DNA of 64,000 nt. Source: Desulfobacillus sp041396245 (lineage in GTDB: Bacteria > Pseudomonadota > Gammaproteobacteria > Burkholderiales > Rhodocyclaceae). Location of the stretch: contig JAWKYW010000001.1 in assembly GCA_041396245.1 (NCBI GenBank), positions 318,081-382,080 of the forward strand, written 5' to 3'. Under the pieces are notes generated by a model that saw only the letters and a list, made by a program, of their open reading frames with translations, made no database searches and had not been told where the DNA came from. Made by a program: the position numbers and the translations under genes. Below, one piece after another: positions 8,503 to 20,545 of the stretch (the first letter of the stretch is position 1; each line of letters opens with the position of its first letter).

Positions 8503-8843
8503 CCCAGATCATCGTCCTGCCTCATGTCGAGCTGTGCCCGGACGGCACGGTGATCGACGTTGCGCCCGGCACTTCCATCTGTGACGGCCTCCTGCAGAAC
8601 GGCATTGAAATCGAGCATGCCTGCGAGAAGTCCTGCGCCTGCACCACCTGCCACGTCATCGTACGGGAAGGCTTCGATTCGCTTGCCGAAGCCGAGGAGA
8701 AGGAGGAGGACCTGCTCGACAAGGCCTGGGGCCTGGAGCCGCACTCGCGCCTGTCCTGCCAGGCGCTGGTGACGCAAACGCCGCTGGTCGTGGAAATTCC
8801 GAAATACACCATCAACATGGTTTCGGAGGGGCACAAGAAATGA
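8499..8843 (+). CDS. fdx: [2Fe-2S] ferredoxin Fdx (Isc type)
   Basis: Adrenodoxin-like ferredoxin that gives electrons for cluster assembly. ATG at 8499 overlaps the hscA TGA and yields 114 aa (E. coli 111). The ligand pattern C-x5-C-x2-C (in EHACEKSCACTTCHV) and the last cysteine in RLSCQALV are present. The acidic stretch AEAEEKEEDLLDKAWGLE is typical of this type. A long inverted repeat separates it from iscX. Confidence 0.95.
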   Translation: MTQIIVLPHVELCPDGTVIDVAPGTSICDGLLQNGIEIEHACEKSCACTTCHVIVREGFDSLAEAEEKEEDLLDKAWGLEPHSRLSCQALVTQTPLVVEIPKYTINMVSEGHKK

Positions 8844-8851
8844 TCGAATGT

Positions 8852-8966
8852 TCACCACGGCGCACACGGCGACACGGCGAAATCTTGCGATGAAGAACGG
8901 GTTGCGCGGTCAATTCAATGAATTATTGCTCGTCATCACGCCGTGCCGCCGTGTGCGCCGTGGTTG
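8852..8966. repeat. Long inverted repeat, family C
   Basis: The left arm contains CCACGGCGCACACGGCG and the right arm contains CGCCGTGTGCGCCGTGG. The arms are about 26 nt each and enclose about 60 nt. It fills the fdx-iscX gap. The direct CACGG-type subrepeats resemble dispersed bacterial palindromes seen in many proteobacteria. No coding function is seen. Confidence 0.8.
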
Positions 8967-8979
8967 AAACGGAGTCTTT

Positions 8980-9174
8980 ATGAAGTGGACCGACATCAAC
9001 GACATCGCCATCGAGTTGGCCGACGCGCATCCCGACGTCGACCCGATGAAGATCAATTTCGTCGACCTGATGAACTGGGTGCGCGCGCTGCCGGACTTCG
9101 ACGACGATCCGAAGCACTGCGGCGAGAAGATCCTCGAAGCCATCCAGGCCGCCTGGATCGAAGAGAAAGAATGA
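8980..9174 (+). CDS. iscX: Fe-S assembly protein IscX
   Basis: Small acidic protein (64 aa, family length 66) that binds IscS and iron and tunes desulfurase activity. It starts MKWTDINDIAIELADAHPD, with the conserved DPMKINFVDLMNWVRALP segment and an acidic patch DFDDDP. ATG at 8980 has GGAG upstream. It closes the isc set and overlaps the DUF2237 start by ATGA. Confidence 0.95.
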   Translation: MKWTDINDIAIELADAHPDVDPMKINFVDLMNWVRALPDFDDDPKHCGEKILEAIQAAWIEEKE

Positions 9175-9557
9175 ATCGCGACGAAGGCGGCCTGCAGCGC
9201 AACGTCCTGGGCGGGCCGCTCGGCGTCTGCAGCGAGGCGCCGGTGACCGGCTTCTTCCGCACCGGCTGCTGCGATACCTCGCCGGAGGACATCGGTCGCC
9301 ACACCGTCTGCATCGTCGCCACCGAGGAATTCCTCGCCTTCTCCAAGGCGCGCGGCAACGACCTGTCGACGCCGAGGCCGGAATTCGACTTCCCCGGCGT
9401 CCAGCCGGGCCAGCGCTGGTGCCTGTGCGCCGCGCGCTGGAAGGAAGCCCTGCACGCCGGCATGGCCCCCAAGGTGGTGCTCAACGCCACCAACGAAGCG
9501 ACCCTTGACATCGTCGCGCTCGAAGACCTCAAGCGTTACGCCGTCGACCTGCACTGA
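9171..9557 (+). CDS. DUF2237 family protein
   Basis: A 128-aa protein starting at the ATG that overlaps the iscX stop. In-frame codons upstream are not used. Family signatures are NVLGGPLGVCS, the CC pair in FRTGCCDTSPED, HTVCIVATEEFL and WCLCAARWKEA. The conserved cysteines suggest metal or redox chemistry, but no activity is established for the family. Coupling to iscX is positional only. Confidence 0.85.
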   Translation: MNRDEGGLQRNVLGGPLGVCSEAPVTGFFRTGCCDTSPEDIGRHTVCIVATEEFLAFSKARGNDLSTPRPEFDFPGVQPGQRWCLCAARWKEALHAGMAPKVVLNATNEATLDIVALEDLKRYAVDLH

Positions 9558-9567
9558 CGGCATCCGC

Positions 9568-9640
9568 CGTCATTCCCGCGAAAGCGGGAATCCAGCAGCG
9601 CTTCCGGAATTCATGGATACCCGCTTCCGCGGGAATGACG
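9568..9640. repeat. Dispersed palindrome, family B copy 1
   Basis: CGTCATTCCCGCGAAAGCGG at the left and CCGCTTCCGCGGGAATGACG at the right form a 73-nt structure between the DUF2237 gene and the convergent DUF1015 gene, where it may act as a bidirectional terminator. Relatives are at 44287-44361 and 55318-55402. Confidence 0.85.
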
Positions 9641-9641
9641 A

Positions 9642-10883
9642 TCAATCCAGTGCGTGCGAGACCAGGCCATCGGCCAGCTTGGGTTCGAACCAGGTGGACT
9701 TCGGCGGCATCACCTCGCCGGCATCGGCGACCGACATCAGGTCTTCCATGTCGGTGGCGTGGAGGGCGAAGGCCGCCGCCATCTCTCCGCTGTCGACGCG
9801 CCGCTCCAGTTCCTCCAGGCCGCGGATGCCGCCGACGAAGTCGATGCGCTTGTCGCGGCGCAGGTCCTTGATGTCGAGCACCGGGCCGAGCAGGTTGTCG
9901 GAGAGCAGGCTGACGTCCAGCCGCGCCACCGGGTCGTCGACGGGGATCAGGTGCGGATGGATGGTGAGGCGGTACCACTGGCCGGGCAGGTAGAGGCTGA
10001 ACTCGCCGCGCTGCATCGGCCGGTAGCGCGGCGAGCAGATCGAGACGACGAAGCGCTCGGTCAGGCGCGCCAGGAAGCCCATGGTGCTGAGGCCGTTCAG
10101 GTCCTTCACCACCCGGTTGTAGTCCATGATGCGCATCTGCCGGTGGGGAAAGATGACCGAGAGGAAGTGGTTGTAGTCTTCCTCGCCCGTATGGTGGGCA
10201 TTCTTCGCATGGCGCGCCGCGGCCACGCGCGAGGCGGCGGCGGAGCGGTGGTGGCCGTCGGCGATGTAGAGGGCCGGCATGGCGTCGAAGAGGAAAGTCA
10301 GCCGCTGCAGCACGGCGGCGTCGCGGATGACCCAGATGCTGTGGCGGATGCCGTCGCTGGCGGTGACATCGGCGTCAGCCGGGCCGGCCGACGCCTGCGC
10401 GAGGAGGGCGTCGACCTCGGGCGCATCCGGATGCGCCAGCAGCACCGGCCCGGTCTGGGCGTTGAGCGCCTCGATCTGGTGCACCCGGTCGTCTTCCTTG
10501 TCGGGGCGGGTGTACTCGTGCTTGCGGATGCGGTTCGTGTCGTAGTCGGCCACCGAAGCGGCGGCGACCAGACCGGTCTGGCTGTGGCTGCCCATCACCA
10601 GGCGGTAGGCGTAGTAGCAGGACGCCTCGTCCTGCCTGAGCACCCCCTCGGTGATCATGCGCCAGAAGTTTTCGCGCGACTTGGCGTACACCTGCGGCGA
10701 GTAGTGGTCGATCTCCGGTGGCAGGTCGATCTCGGCCTTGGAGACGTGCAGGAAGCTGTTCGGCTTGCCGGTGGCCCGTGCGCGCGCCTCTTCGGCGGAA
10801 AGGACGTCGTAGGGCGGGGCGGCGACCTCGCCGGCGCGGCCGGGCGCCGGGCGAATGCCGCGGAAGGGTTTGATCAGGGACAT
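9642..10883 (-). CDS. DUF1015 family protein
   Basis: A 413-aa soluble protein of unknown biochemical role. Family landmarks are the opening MSLIKPFRGIRPAPGRAGEV, AAPPYDVLS, SFLHVSKAEIDLP and IADGHHRSAAA, which looks like a phosphate or metal site. The family is sometimes described as HSP90-like or kinase-like; that is not supported here. The start at 10883 is just inside a palindromic repeat. It is transcribed leftward, away from aroG's terminator region. Confidence 0.85.
   Translation of the reverse strand: MSLIKPFRGIRPAPGRAGEVAAPPYDVLSAEEARARATGKPNSFLHVSKAEIDLPPEIDHYSPQVYAKSRENFWRMITEGVLRQDEASCYYAYRLVMGSHSQTGLVAAASVADYDTNRIRKHEYTRPDKEDDRVHQIEALNAQTGPVLLAHPDAPEVDALLAQASAGPADADVTASDGIRHSIWVIRDAAVLQRLTFLFDAMPALYIADGHHRSAAASRVAAARHAKNAHHTGEEDYNHFLSVIFPHRQMRIMDYNRVVKDLNGLSTMGFLARLTERFVVSICSPRYRPMQRGEFSLYLPGQWYRLTIHPHLIPVDDPVARLDVSLLSDNLLGPVLDIKDLRRDKRIDFVGGIRGLEELERRVDSGEMAAAFALHATDMEDLMSVADAGEVMPPKSTWFEPKLADGLVSHALD
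10294..10315 (+). repeat. AAAGTCAG-N10-ACGG interspersed motif, copy 2
   Basis: Exact match of both halves, inside the DUF1015 gene. On the coding strand it encodes Leu-Thr-Phe using an ACT codon. Confidence 0.7.
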
Positions 10884-10888
10884 TTTTG

Positions 10889-10977
10889 GTAAGCAGTGAG
10901 CGGTGAGCAGTAAGCGGGGAGGGGGGATTGCGGGCGGTATTATGCCTTATCCGCTTACCGCTCACCGCTTACCGCTT
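10889..10977. repeat. Long inverted repeat, family D
   Basis: The left arm is GTAAGCAGTGAGCGGTGAGC and onward; the right arm is CCGCTTACCGCTCACCGCTT and onward. Each arm is about 27 nt with a loop of about 32 nt. It is made of GGTGAGC/GTAAGC subrepeats. The right arm codes the last residues of the DAHP synthase, so the repeat has entered the coding region. Confidence 0.85.
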
Positions 10978-12039
10978 CCCTTCCCGGCAGGATGTCCTTG
11001 AGGACGTCGCGCGCCTTGCGGATCATGGCCTCGGTGGTGGGCCAGTCGACGCAGGCGTCGGTGACCGAGCAGCCGTACTTCAGCTGGGAGAGGTCCTCGG
11101 GGATCGGCTGGTTGCCGCCCTCGATGTTGCTCTCGATCATCAGGCCGACGATGGACTGGTTGCCCTCGCGGATCTGGTGCACGCAGTCCGACATCACCAG
11201 CGGCTGCAGCGCCGGGTCCTTGAGCGAGTTGGCATGCGAGCAGTCGATGACGATGTTCGGCGCGATCTTCGCCTTGGCCAGGGCGCGCTCGACCATGCAG
11301 ACGCTGACGGTGTCGAAGTTCGAGCGGCCGTCGCCGCCGCGCAGCACGACGTGGCCGTAGGGGTTGCCCTGGGTGCGCACGATGGCCGAGCGGCCCTGCA
11401 TGTTGATGCCGAGGAAGCTGTGCGGGCTGGCGGCCGACTTGATGGCGTTGATGGCGGGAACGATGTCGCCGTCGGTGGCGTTCTTGAAGCCGACCGGGGT
11501 GGACAGGCCGCTCGACATTTCGCGGTGGGTCTGCGACTCGGAGGTGCGCGCGCCGATCGCCGTCCACGAGATCAGGTCGCCGAGGTACTGCGGCGCGATC
11601 GGGTCGAGCGCCTCGGTCGCCGTCGGCAGGCCGAGCTCGGTGACCTTGAGCAGGAACGCGCGCGCCTTCTCCATGCCTTCCTCGATGTGGAAGGAGTCGT
11701 CCATGTAGGGATCGTTGATGAAGCCCTTCCAGCCGGTGGCGGTGCGCGGCTTCTCGAAATACACGCGCATGACCAGGTAGAGGGTGTCGCCCACCTCGTC
11801 GGCCAGCCGCTTCAGGCGTTTTGCATAGTCGTAGCCGGCGACCGGATCGTGGATGGAGCAGGGACCGACGACGATGAAGACGCGCGGGTCACGGCGGTCG
11901 AGGATGGCCTTGATGGCCTCGCGGCTGGCGAAGACGGTGTCCGAGGCCCTTTCGGACAGCGGCACGCGGGCATGGATCTCCTCGGGGGAGGGCATCAGGT
12001 CGAAAGCACCGATGCGGACGTTTTCAAGGGGTTGCTGGG

Positions 12040-12043
<4 letters not shown>
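10955..12043 (-). CDS. aroG: 3-deoxy-7-phosphoheptulonate (DAHP) synthase, class I
   Basis: Condenses PEP and erythrose-4-phosphate, the first step of aromatic amino acid synthesis. At 362 aa it belongs to the AroFGH type. Motifs: FIVVGPCSIHD (metal cysteine), MRVYFEKPRT, GLPTATEALDP, SFLGINMQGR and CSHANSLKD. Whether it is Phe-, Tyr- or Trp-sensitive cannot be read here. The C-terminal GREAVSGER is encoded by the family D repeat. Its start overlaps the mfd stop by ATGA, so the two genes are probably cotranscribed. Confidence 0.93.
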
Positions 12044-15513
<3,470 letters not shown>

Positions 15514-15601
15514 TCTGGAAGAATGGGGAGGCTTGCGGAACGCTGCTTTTCAAAGGTTGAATTATACCGGTCTGGACAGACCTTCAGGACGGGACTAAGT
15601 T

Positions 15602-15658
15602 GTAGGTACGGCCCTCAGGCCGACGATAGACGCTTCTGTCGGCCAGAAGGCCGACCTG
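15602..15658. repeat. REP-like palindrome, family A copy 2
   Basis: GTAGGTACGGCCCTCAGGCC and GGCCAGAAGGCCGACCTGC form a degenerate copy of the family A structure. It lies in the divergent space between mfd and the phosphoribosyltransferase gene. Confidence 0.75.
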
Positions 15659-15673
15659 CATGCAAGGGCAGAC

Positions 15674-16309
15674 ATGATCTACAGCAACCGCGAACAGGCC
15701 GCAAGGCTTCTTGCCGAAAAACTGGCCGAGTATCAGGGCAGGAATCCCCTGATCCTCGCCATTCCGCGCGGCGCCGTGCCGATGGCGAAGATCGTCGCCG
15801 ACGCGCTGGGCGGCGAGTTCGACGTGGTGCTGGTGCGGAAGCTCGGCGCCCCCGGCAACCCGGAATTCGCCATCGGCGCCATCGACGAGACCGGCAGGGC
15901 AACCCTTGGCCCGTATGCCGCCATGGCCGGCGCCGATTCCGGCTACATCGAGCGCATCAAGGCGCAGGAGCTGGCGACCATCCGCAAGCGCCGCGCCCAG
16001 TATTCACCGCTGCATCCGCCCATCGATCCGCAGGGGCGCATCGTCATCGTCGTCGACGACGGCCTGGCCACCGGCTCGACGATGCTCGCCGCCCTGCACG
16101 CCCTGCGAAGCCGCGCGCCGCAGAAGCTGGTCTGCGCCGTGCCGGTGGCCCCGCCCGACACGCTGGAGCAGGTCGCAGCGCACGCCGACGAGGTGGTGTG
16201 CCTCCACGCACCGGAGAATTTCCAGGCGGTCGGCCAGTTTTATGCCGACTTCGGCCAGGTCGAGGACGAGGAAGTGATTGCCCTGCTGTCAGAAAGGAAA
16301 AAACCATGA
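15674..16309 (+). CDS. Predicted phosphoribosyltransferase
   Basis: A 211-aa type I phosphoribosyltransferase fold protein. The PRPP-binding motif IVIVVDDGLATGST is at about residues 119-132, and IPRGAVPMA near residue 35 is the usual first loop. Its nucleobase substrate is unknown. It heads an overlapping run: its TGA overlaps the start of a small lipoprotein gene, followed by photolyase and cupin genes. Possible salvage or repair links are inference only. Confidence 0.82.
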   Translation: MIYSNREQAARLLAEKLAEYQGRNPLILAIPRGAVPMAKIVADALGGEFDVVLVRKLGAPGNPEFAIGAIDETGRATLGPYAAMAGADSGYIERIKAQELATIRKRRAQYSPLHPPIDPQGRIVIVVDDGLATGSTMLAALHALRSRAPQKLVCAVPVAPPDTLEQVAAHADEVVCLHAPENFQAVGQFYADFGQVEDEEVIALLSERKKP

Positions 16310-16506
16310 GGACCATGATCGTACTGTTCGCTGTCGCCCTTGCCGGCTGCGGCGTCTCCGAAACCGCCAGCGTTGCCGCCACCGCCGGCGCTGCCAAGGC
16401 CAATGAGGCCGAACAGGCAAGGAACGCGCCCGCCCGGGTGCAGGGCAAGCTCGATGACGCCGCCAGGCTGGCGGAACAGAAGCGCGAAGGGGCTGAATCG
16501 CGCTGA
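16306..16506 (+). CDS. Small lipoprotein
   Basis: A 66-aa protein whose ATG overlaps the upstream stop (ATGA). The signal sequence MRTMIVLFAVALAGC ends in a lipobox (LAGC), so the mature part is a lipid-anchored, Ala/Glu/Lys-rich, probably helical peptide of about 50 residues. It resembles other small proteobacterial lipoproteins of unknown role. Its TGA overlaps the phrB ATG. Confidence 0.75.
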   Translation: MRTMIVLFAVALAGCGVSETASVAATAGAAKANEAEQARNAPARVQGKLDDAARLAEQKREGAESR

Positions 16507-17924
16507 TGGCTGATGCATTGGTCTGGTTCCGCCGCGACCTGCGGCTCGACGACAATGCCGCGCTCGGTCGCGCGCTTGCCGGGGCACAGCGCGTCTTCTG
16601 CGTCTTCGTCTTCGACAGCGAAATCCTCGATCCACTGGCATCGCGCGCCGACCGGCGCGTGGATTTCATCTGGCAGTCGGTGCGCGAGCTGCGCGAGAAT
16701 TTGCGCGGGCAGGGCGGCGACCTGATCGTCCTGCATGGCCGTGCCCGCGAAGAAGTGCCGCGCCTGGCTGCCGCGCTCGGCGTGGACGAGGTGGTCGCGG
16801 CCGAGGACTACGAGCCGGCGGCGGTGGCGCGCGACGCGGACGTCGCCGAGCGGCTGCGCGCCGCAGGCATCGGCTTCAGCGCCGTCAAGGACACCGTGGT
16901 CTTCGCCAAGGGCGAATTGCTGACACAAACGGGGCGGCCGTTCACCGTTTTCACCCCATTCAAGAACGCCTGGCTGAAGCTGGTCAGCGAAGCCGAGCTC
17001 GCGCCGCGGCTGTCGCGCGACGACCTGGGACGCCTGGCGAAGCCGCCGATGGCCACGCGGCTGCCGGAATTGCGCGAGCTGGGCTTCGAAGCGACCGATC
17101 TTGCCGCATCAGGCATCCGGCCCGGCGAGCAGGGCGCGCAGGAAACCCTGGAAGCCTTCCTCGGCCGCATCGACCGCTACCACGCGCAGCGCGACTTCCC
17201 GGCGCTTGACGCCACCTCCGGACTGGCCATCCACAACCGCTTCGGCACGATCTCCATCCGCCGCCTGGCGCGCCTGGCACGCGATCGCCGGTCCGCGGGG
17301 GCTGACTGTTGGCTGGCAGAACTGATCTGGCGCGACTTCTTCTTCCAGGTGCTGCACCACCACCCGCAGGCGGCGCGCGAAGCCTTCCGGGCCGAGTTCG
17401 CGCGCATCGAATGGCCGAACGACGAAACCCTCTTCGCGGCATGGCGCGCGGGACGAACGGGCTATCCCGTCATCGATGCCGCGATGCGCCAGCTGAACAG
17501 CACCGGCAACATGCACAACCGCCTGCGCATGGTCGTCGCCTCTTTCCTGGTGAAGGACCTGCTGGTGGACTGGCGCCGGGGCGAGCAATACTTCGCGGCG
17601 CAGCTCAACGACTTCGACCTTGCCGCCAACAACGGCAACTGGCAGTGGGCCGCCTCGACCGGCTGCGACGCCCAGCCGTACTTCCGCATCTTCAATCCGC
17701 TGGCGCAGTCGCGGAAGTTCGACGCGCAAGGCGAATACATCCGACGCTGGCTGCCGGAACTGGCGAACGTGCCGGTAAAATTCATCCACGCGCCGTGGAC
17801 GCTCGGCCCGGTCGAGCAGGCCGCCCGCGGCTGCGTCATCGGACGCGACTATCCCGCGCCCGTCGTCGACCATGCCGTCCAGCGCGAACGCGCCCTGGCG
17901 CTCTACAAGAAGGCCCGCCCATGA
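16506..17924 (+). CDS. phrB: Deoxyribodipyrimidine photo-lyase
   Basis: Light-driven repair of cyclobutane pyrimidine dimers with FADH- and a pterin or deazaflavin antenna. At 472 aa it is of class I length. The N-terminal Rossmann domain begins ALVWFRRDLRLDDNAAL. The FAD domain contains IWRDFFFQVL, MHNRLRMVVASFLVKDLL and NNGNWQWAASTGCDAQPYFR, with the electron-relay tryptophans in place. It is translationally coupled at both ends, with the small lipoprotein and the cupin. It lies near a CarH-type photoreceptor regulon, and photolyase is a typical member of such regulons. Confidence 0.95.
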   Translation: MADALVWFRRDLRLDDNAALGRALAGAQRVFCVFVFDSEILDPLASRADRRVDFIWQSVRELRENLRGQGGDLIVLHGRAREEVPRLAAALGVDEVVAAEDYEPAAVARDADVAERLRAAGIGFSAVKDTVVFAKGELLTQTGRPFTVFTPFKNAWLKLVSEAELAPRLSRDDLGRLAKPPMATRLPELRELGFEATDLAASGIRPGEQGAQETLEAFLGRIDRYHAQRDFPALDATSGLAIHNRFGTISIRRLARLARDRRSAGADCWLAELIWRDFFFQVLHHHPQAAREAFRAEFARIEWPNDETLFAAWRAGRTGYPVIDAAMRQLNSTGNMHNRLRMVVASFLVKDLLVDWRRGEQYFAAQLNDFDLAANNGNWQWAASTGCDAQPYFRIFNPLAQSRKFDAQGEYIRRWLPELANVPVKFIHAPWTLGPVEQAARGCVIGRDYPAPVVDHAVQRERALALYKKARP

Positions 17925-18334
17925 AACGAAGTTCAGAGAAGGATAATGCCTGCGTCAGCAGGCGTCATGTCGGAGCTAAAACCCGCCACGCCGACATCGA
18001 ACCCTACATCACGAAGGACGGCTCCGTGATCCGCGAGCTGATGCATCCGGATCATCACGGTTGCCGCAACCAGAGCCTGGCCGAGGCCGTCGTGCCGGCC
18101 GGCACGCGCACGCTGCTGCATCGGCACCTGACGAGCGAAGAGCTGTACCACGTCACCTCGGGCGAGGGCCTGCTGACGCTCGGCGCGGAGAAGATGAAAG
18201 TCAGTCCCGGCGACACGGCGCTGATTCCGCCCGGCACGCCGCACTGCATCGAGGCGACCGGCACGGAGGCGCTGCACGTCCTCTGCTGCTGCAGCCCGGC
18301 CTACCGGCATGAAGATACGGAGATGCTGGATTAA
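17921..18334 (+). CDS. Cupin-domain protein
   Basis: A 137-aa single-domain cupin. Motif 1 residues appear in LLHRHLTSEELYHVTSGEG and motif 2 in GDTALIPPGTPHCIEA. They provide the His/His/Glu/His metal set. Substrate unknown; similar proteins are often mannose-6-phosphate isomerase-like or small-molecule isomerases. ATG at 17921 overlaps the phrB stop. The first 25 residues look unlike the family and may be untranslated. It ends overlapping the convergent antiporter gene by 4 nt. Confidence 0.8.
   Translation: MKRSSEKDNACVSRRHVGAKTRHADIEPYITKDGSVIRELMHPDHHGCRNQSLAEAVVPAGTRTLLHRHLTSEELYHVTSGEGLLTLGAEKMKVSPGDTALIPPGTPHCIEATGTEALHVLCCCSPAYRHEDTEMLD
18197..18218 (+). repeat. AAAGTCAG-N10-ACGG interspersed motif, copy 4
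   Basis: Exact match inside the cupin gene, read in frame as Lys-Val-Ser with a rare AGT serine codon. Confidence 0.7.
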
Positions 18335-19413
18335 AGGCCGCGCCGCGCGCGCCAGTGGCGCGCCGCGAACACCGCCAGCGTGACGGCGGTCAGCGGCAGG
18401 ACGAAGGCGGCCATCGCCGTGCCGTAGGTGTCGAGCAGGTCGTGCTGCTGTGAAGCCAGCAGCAGATAGGCGGTATAGGCGGCGAAATAGAACAGGAAGA
18501 GCGCGCCTTCCCAGCGCGCGATGACGTGCCCCGTGAAGAAGATCGGCAGACAGGCCAGCGCGACGCCGATCATTACCGGCATGTCGAAATTCAGCATGGC
18601 CGTCGGGACGGGGAGGGCCAGCGGCGCGACCAGGCCGGACAGCCCGAGCACGCCGAGCAGGTTGAAGAGGTTGCTGCCGACGATGTTGCCGACGGCGATG
18701 TCGCGCTCGCCGCGCAGCGTCGCCACCACCGAGGTCGCCGCCTCGGGCAGGGAGGTTCCGATGGCGACGATGGTCAGGCCGATCACCATCTCGGAGAGGC
18801 CCAGTGCGCGGGCGAAACTCACCGCCGCATCGACCAGCCAGTTGGCGCCGAGCACCAGCAAGCCCAGGCCGATGCCGATCAGCGCGAGCTGCACGCTCCA
18901 GTGGCGGTCCCAGGCGCCGGCGGCCGGGGCGGCGAATTCCTGCGCGAACTCCTCCTCGGCCTCGCGGCCGGCCTTGCGGCTTTGCCGGATCACGAAGACC
19001 GTGTAGAGGAGCAGCAGGCCGAACAGCAGCGCGCCGTCGCCGCGGCCGATGGCGCCGTCCAGGGCCAGGGCGAACAGCAGCACGGAAGCGCCGAGCATCA
19101 GCGGCACCTCCTGGCGAATCAGCTGCGGCGCCACCAGCAGGGGCGCCGCCAGTGCCGAGACGCCGAGCACCAGCAGGATGTTGAAGATGTTGCTGCCGAC
19201 GACATTGCCCAGCGCGATGTCCACCTGGCCGCCCCAGGTCGAACGCACCGAGACCGCCAGTTCCGGCGCGCTGGTGCCGAAGGCGACGACGGTCAGGCCG
19301 ACCACCAGCGGCGAAATGCCGAACGACAATGCCAGCTTCGAGGATCCGCGCACCAGAACCTGGGCGCCGGCGACCAGCGTCGTCAGGCCGAGGAGGAAGA
19401 AAAACACCGACAT
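18331..19413 (-). CDS. Calcium/sodium antiporter (CaCA family, YrbG-like)
   Basis: Inner-membrane exchanger of 360 aa with two homologous halves of about five transmembrane segments. The alpha-repeat signatures GTSAPELAVS (first half, about residue 46) and GTSLPEAATS (second half, about 235) carry the ion-binding acidic residues. A charged cytosolic loop (RQSRKAGREAEEEFAQEF) lies between the halves. It is convergent with the cupin gene. Confidence 0.92.
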   Translation of the reverse strand: MSVFFFLLGLTTLVAGAQVLVRGSSKLALSFGISPLVVGLTVVAFGTSAPELAVSVRSTWGGQVDIALGNVVGSNIFNILLVLGVSALAAPLLVAPQLIRQEVPLMLGASVLLFALALDGAIGRGDGALLFGLLLLYTVFVIRQSRKAGREAEEEFAQEFAAPAAGAWDRHWSVQLALIGIGLGLLVLGANWLVDAAVSFARALGLSEMVIGLTIVAIGTSLPEAATSVVATLRGERDIAVGNIVGSNLFNLLGVLGLSGLVAPLALPVPTAMLNFDMPVMIGVALACLPIFFTGHVIARWEGALFLFYFAAYTAYLLLASQQHDLLDTYGTAMAAFVLPLTAVTLAVFAARHWRARRGL

Positions 19414-19469
19414 GCGTCATGACTCGGTTGTGGGCAGAGGCGGCAGAATAGCTCATTTCCCCATATCGC

Positions 19470-20168
19470 ATGAAGGTCGGACTGCGCGTCGCCGGAACCC
19501 GCCGAAGCCCGGGCTGTCATATCCGGCATGAGCGTCCGACAGACTGCCACGTGATCGCCCGCCACGCCAAGGCCGTTGCCTGGAGCCTCGCCGCCATCGC
19601 CATCCTGCTCGCCGGTGCACTGCTGGTCTGCCCGGCGCGCGGCTGTCCCCTGCCCGAGTTCGATGCCGCCGGACTGACCCTGGCATACGGCCTGGCGTCG
19701 CCCTGGAGCAATGCCTTCTTCGCCACGATCACCTGGTTCGGTTCCGCCCTTGTCCTTCTTCCCCTGGCATTGCTGGCTTTCCGGAAAGCGGGATGGCGCA
19801 GGGACGGCGCCTATCTGCCTTTGGCCGTACTCGGTGCCGTTGTCCTGTCACAGGGCGCAAAGCTGCTCGCCGGGCGGCCGCGGCCCGATCTGTTCCCCAC
19901 CCTGATTGCGATGCCCGCCGATGCCAGCTATCCGAGCGCGCATACCCTGCAGGCGACGGCCTTCTTCCTTGCCTGGCTGCTGCAGCCCGGCGCCGTGCGC
20001 GGCACTCCGGCAATCGTCGTCGTGGCGTTGCTCGTGCTGCTCGTCGCCGCATCCCGCATTCATCTGCAGGTTCATTTCCCGAGCGACGTCGCGTTCGGCA
20101 TGGCGGCCGGCGCCTGCTGGGCGCTGGCCGTGCGCAGTCTTCCCTTCTGGAAGGAGAACAGGCCATGA
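19470..20168 (+). CDS. PAP2-family phosphatase
   Basis: Membrane phosphatase of the type 2 phosphatidic acid phosphatase superfamily, likely acting on lipid phosphates or undecaprenyl pyrophosphate. Three catalytic motifs are seen: KLLAGRPRPD, YPSAHT and SRIHLQVHFPSD. There are about five hydrophobic segments. ATG at 19470 gives 232 aa. The first 27 residues are Arg/His-rich, and GTG at 19551 directly before the hydrophobic region is an equally likely start. It is coupled to dgkA by ATGA, which makes a role in phosphatidate/diacylglycerol turnover plausible. Confidence 0.85.
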   Translation: MKVGLRVAGTRRSPGCHIRHERPTDCHVIARHAKAVAWSLAAIAILLAGALLVCPARGCPLPEFDAAGLTLAYGLASPWSNAFFATITWFGSALVLLPLALLAFRKAGWRRDGAYLPLAVLGAVVLSQGAKLLAGRPRPDLFPTLIAMPADASYPSAHTLQATAFFLAWLLQPGAVRGTPAIVVVALLVLLVAASRIHLQVHFPSDVAFGMAAGACWALAVRSLPFWKENRP

Positions 20169-20545
20169 GGCACAAGTTCCTCGGCATCGGCGAGCCGGGC
20201 TATCACCCGATCCGCAAGCTGCGCACCATCGTCTCCGGCCTGCGCTATGCCGTCCTCTACGACTGGTCGGTCGCCTACAAGCTGGTGCTCTCGGCGTTCG
20301 TCCTCGTCGGTGCCTTTGCCCTGCGCGCCTGGGTGGACTTCCTGCTCATCCTCGTCGCCACGGCCATCGTCGTCTTCGCCGAGATCGTCAACAGTGCCAT
20401 CGAGGCCCTGTGCGACTTCGTCGAGGAGCGGCACAACGAGAAAATCAAGGTCATCAAGGACATGGCCGCCGCCGCCGTCGGCATCGCGATGTTCGCCTGG
20501 CTGACGGTGATCGTCGTCGAGCTGCTGCGTTATTTTCAGCGCTAG
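20165..20545 (+). CDS. dgkA: Diacylglycerol kinase DgkA
   Basis: Small integral-membrane kinase that phosphorylates diacylglycerol (or undecaprenol). At 126 aa with three membrane segments it is typical (E. coli 122). The signature FAEIVNSAIEALCDFVEE and KVIKDMAAAAVGIAM are present. ATG at 20165 overlaps the PAP2 stop. Its end overlaps the convergent NTF2-like gene by 4 nt. Confidence 0.93.
   Translation: MRHKFLGIGEPGYHPIRKLRTIVSGLRYAVLYDWSVAYKLVLSAFVLVGAFALRAWVDFLLILVATAIVVFAEIVNSAIEALCDFVEERHNEKIKVIKDMAAAAVGIAMFAWLTVIVVELLRYFQR

Noticed and set aside
15567..15580. GGTCTG-GA-CAGACC palindrome as a fourth CarH operator before mfd
   Set aside because: It shares only TGGACA with the operator and has a different symmetry; no reason to link it.
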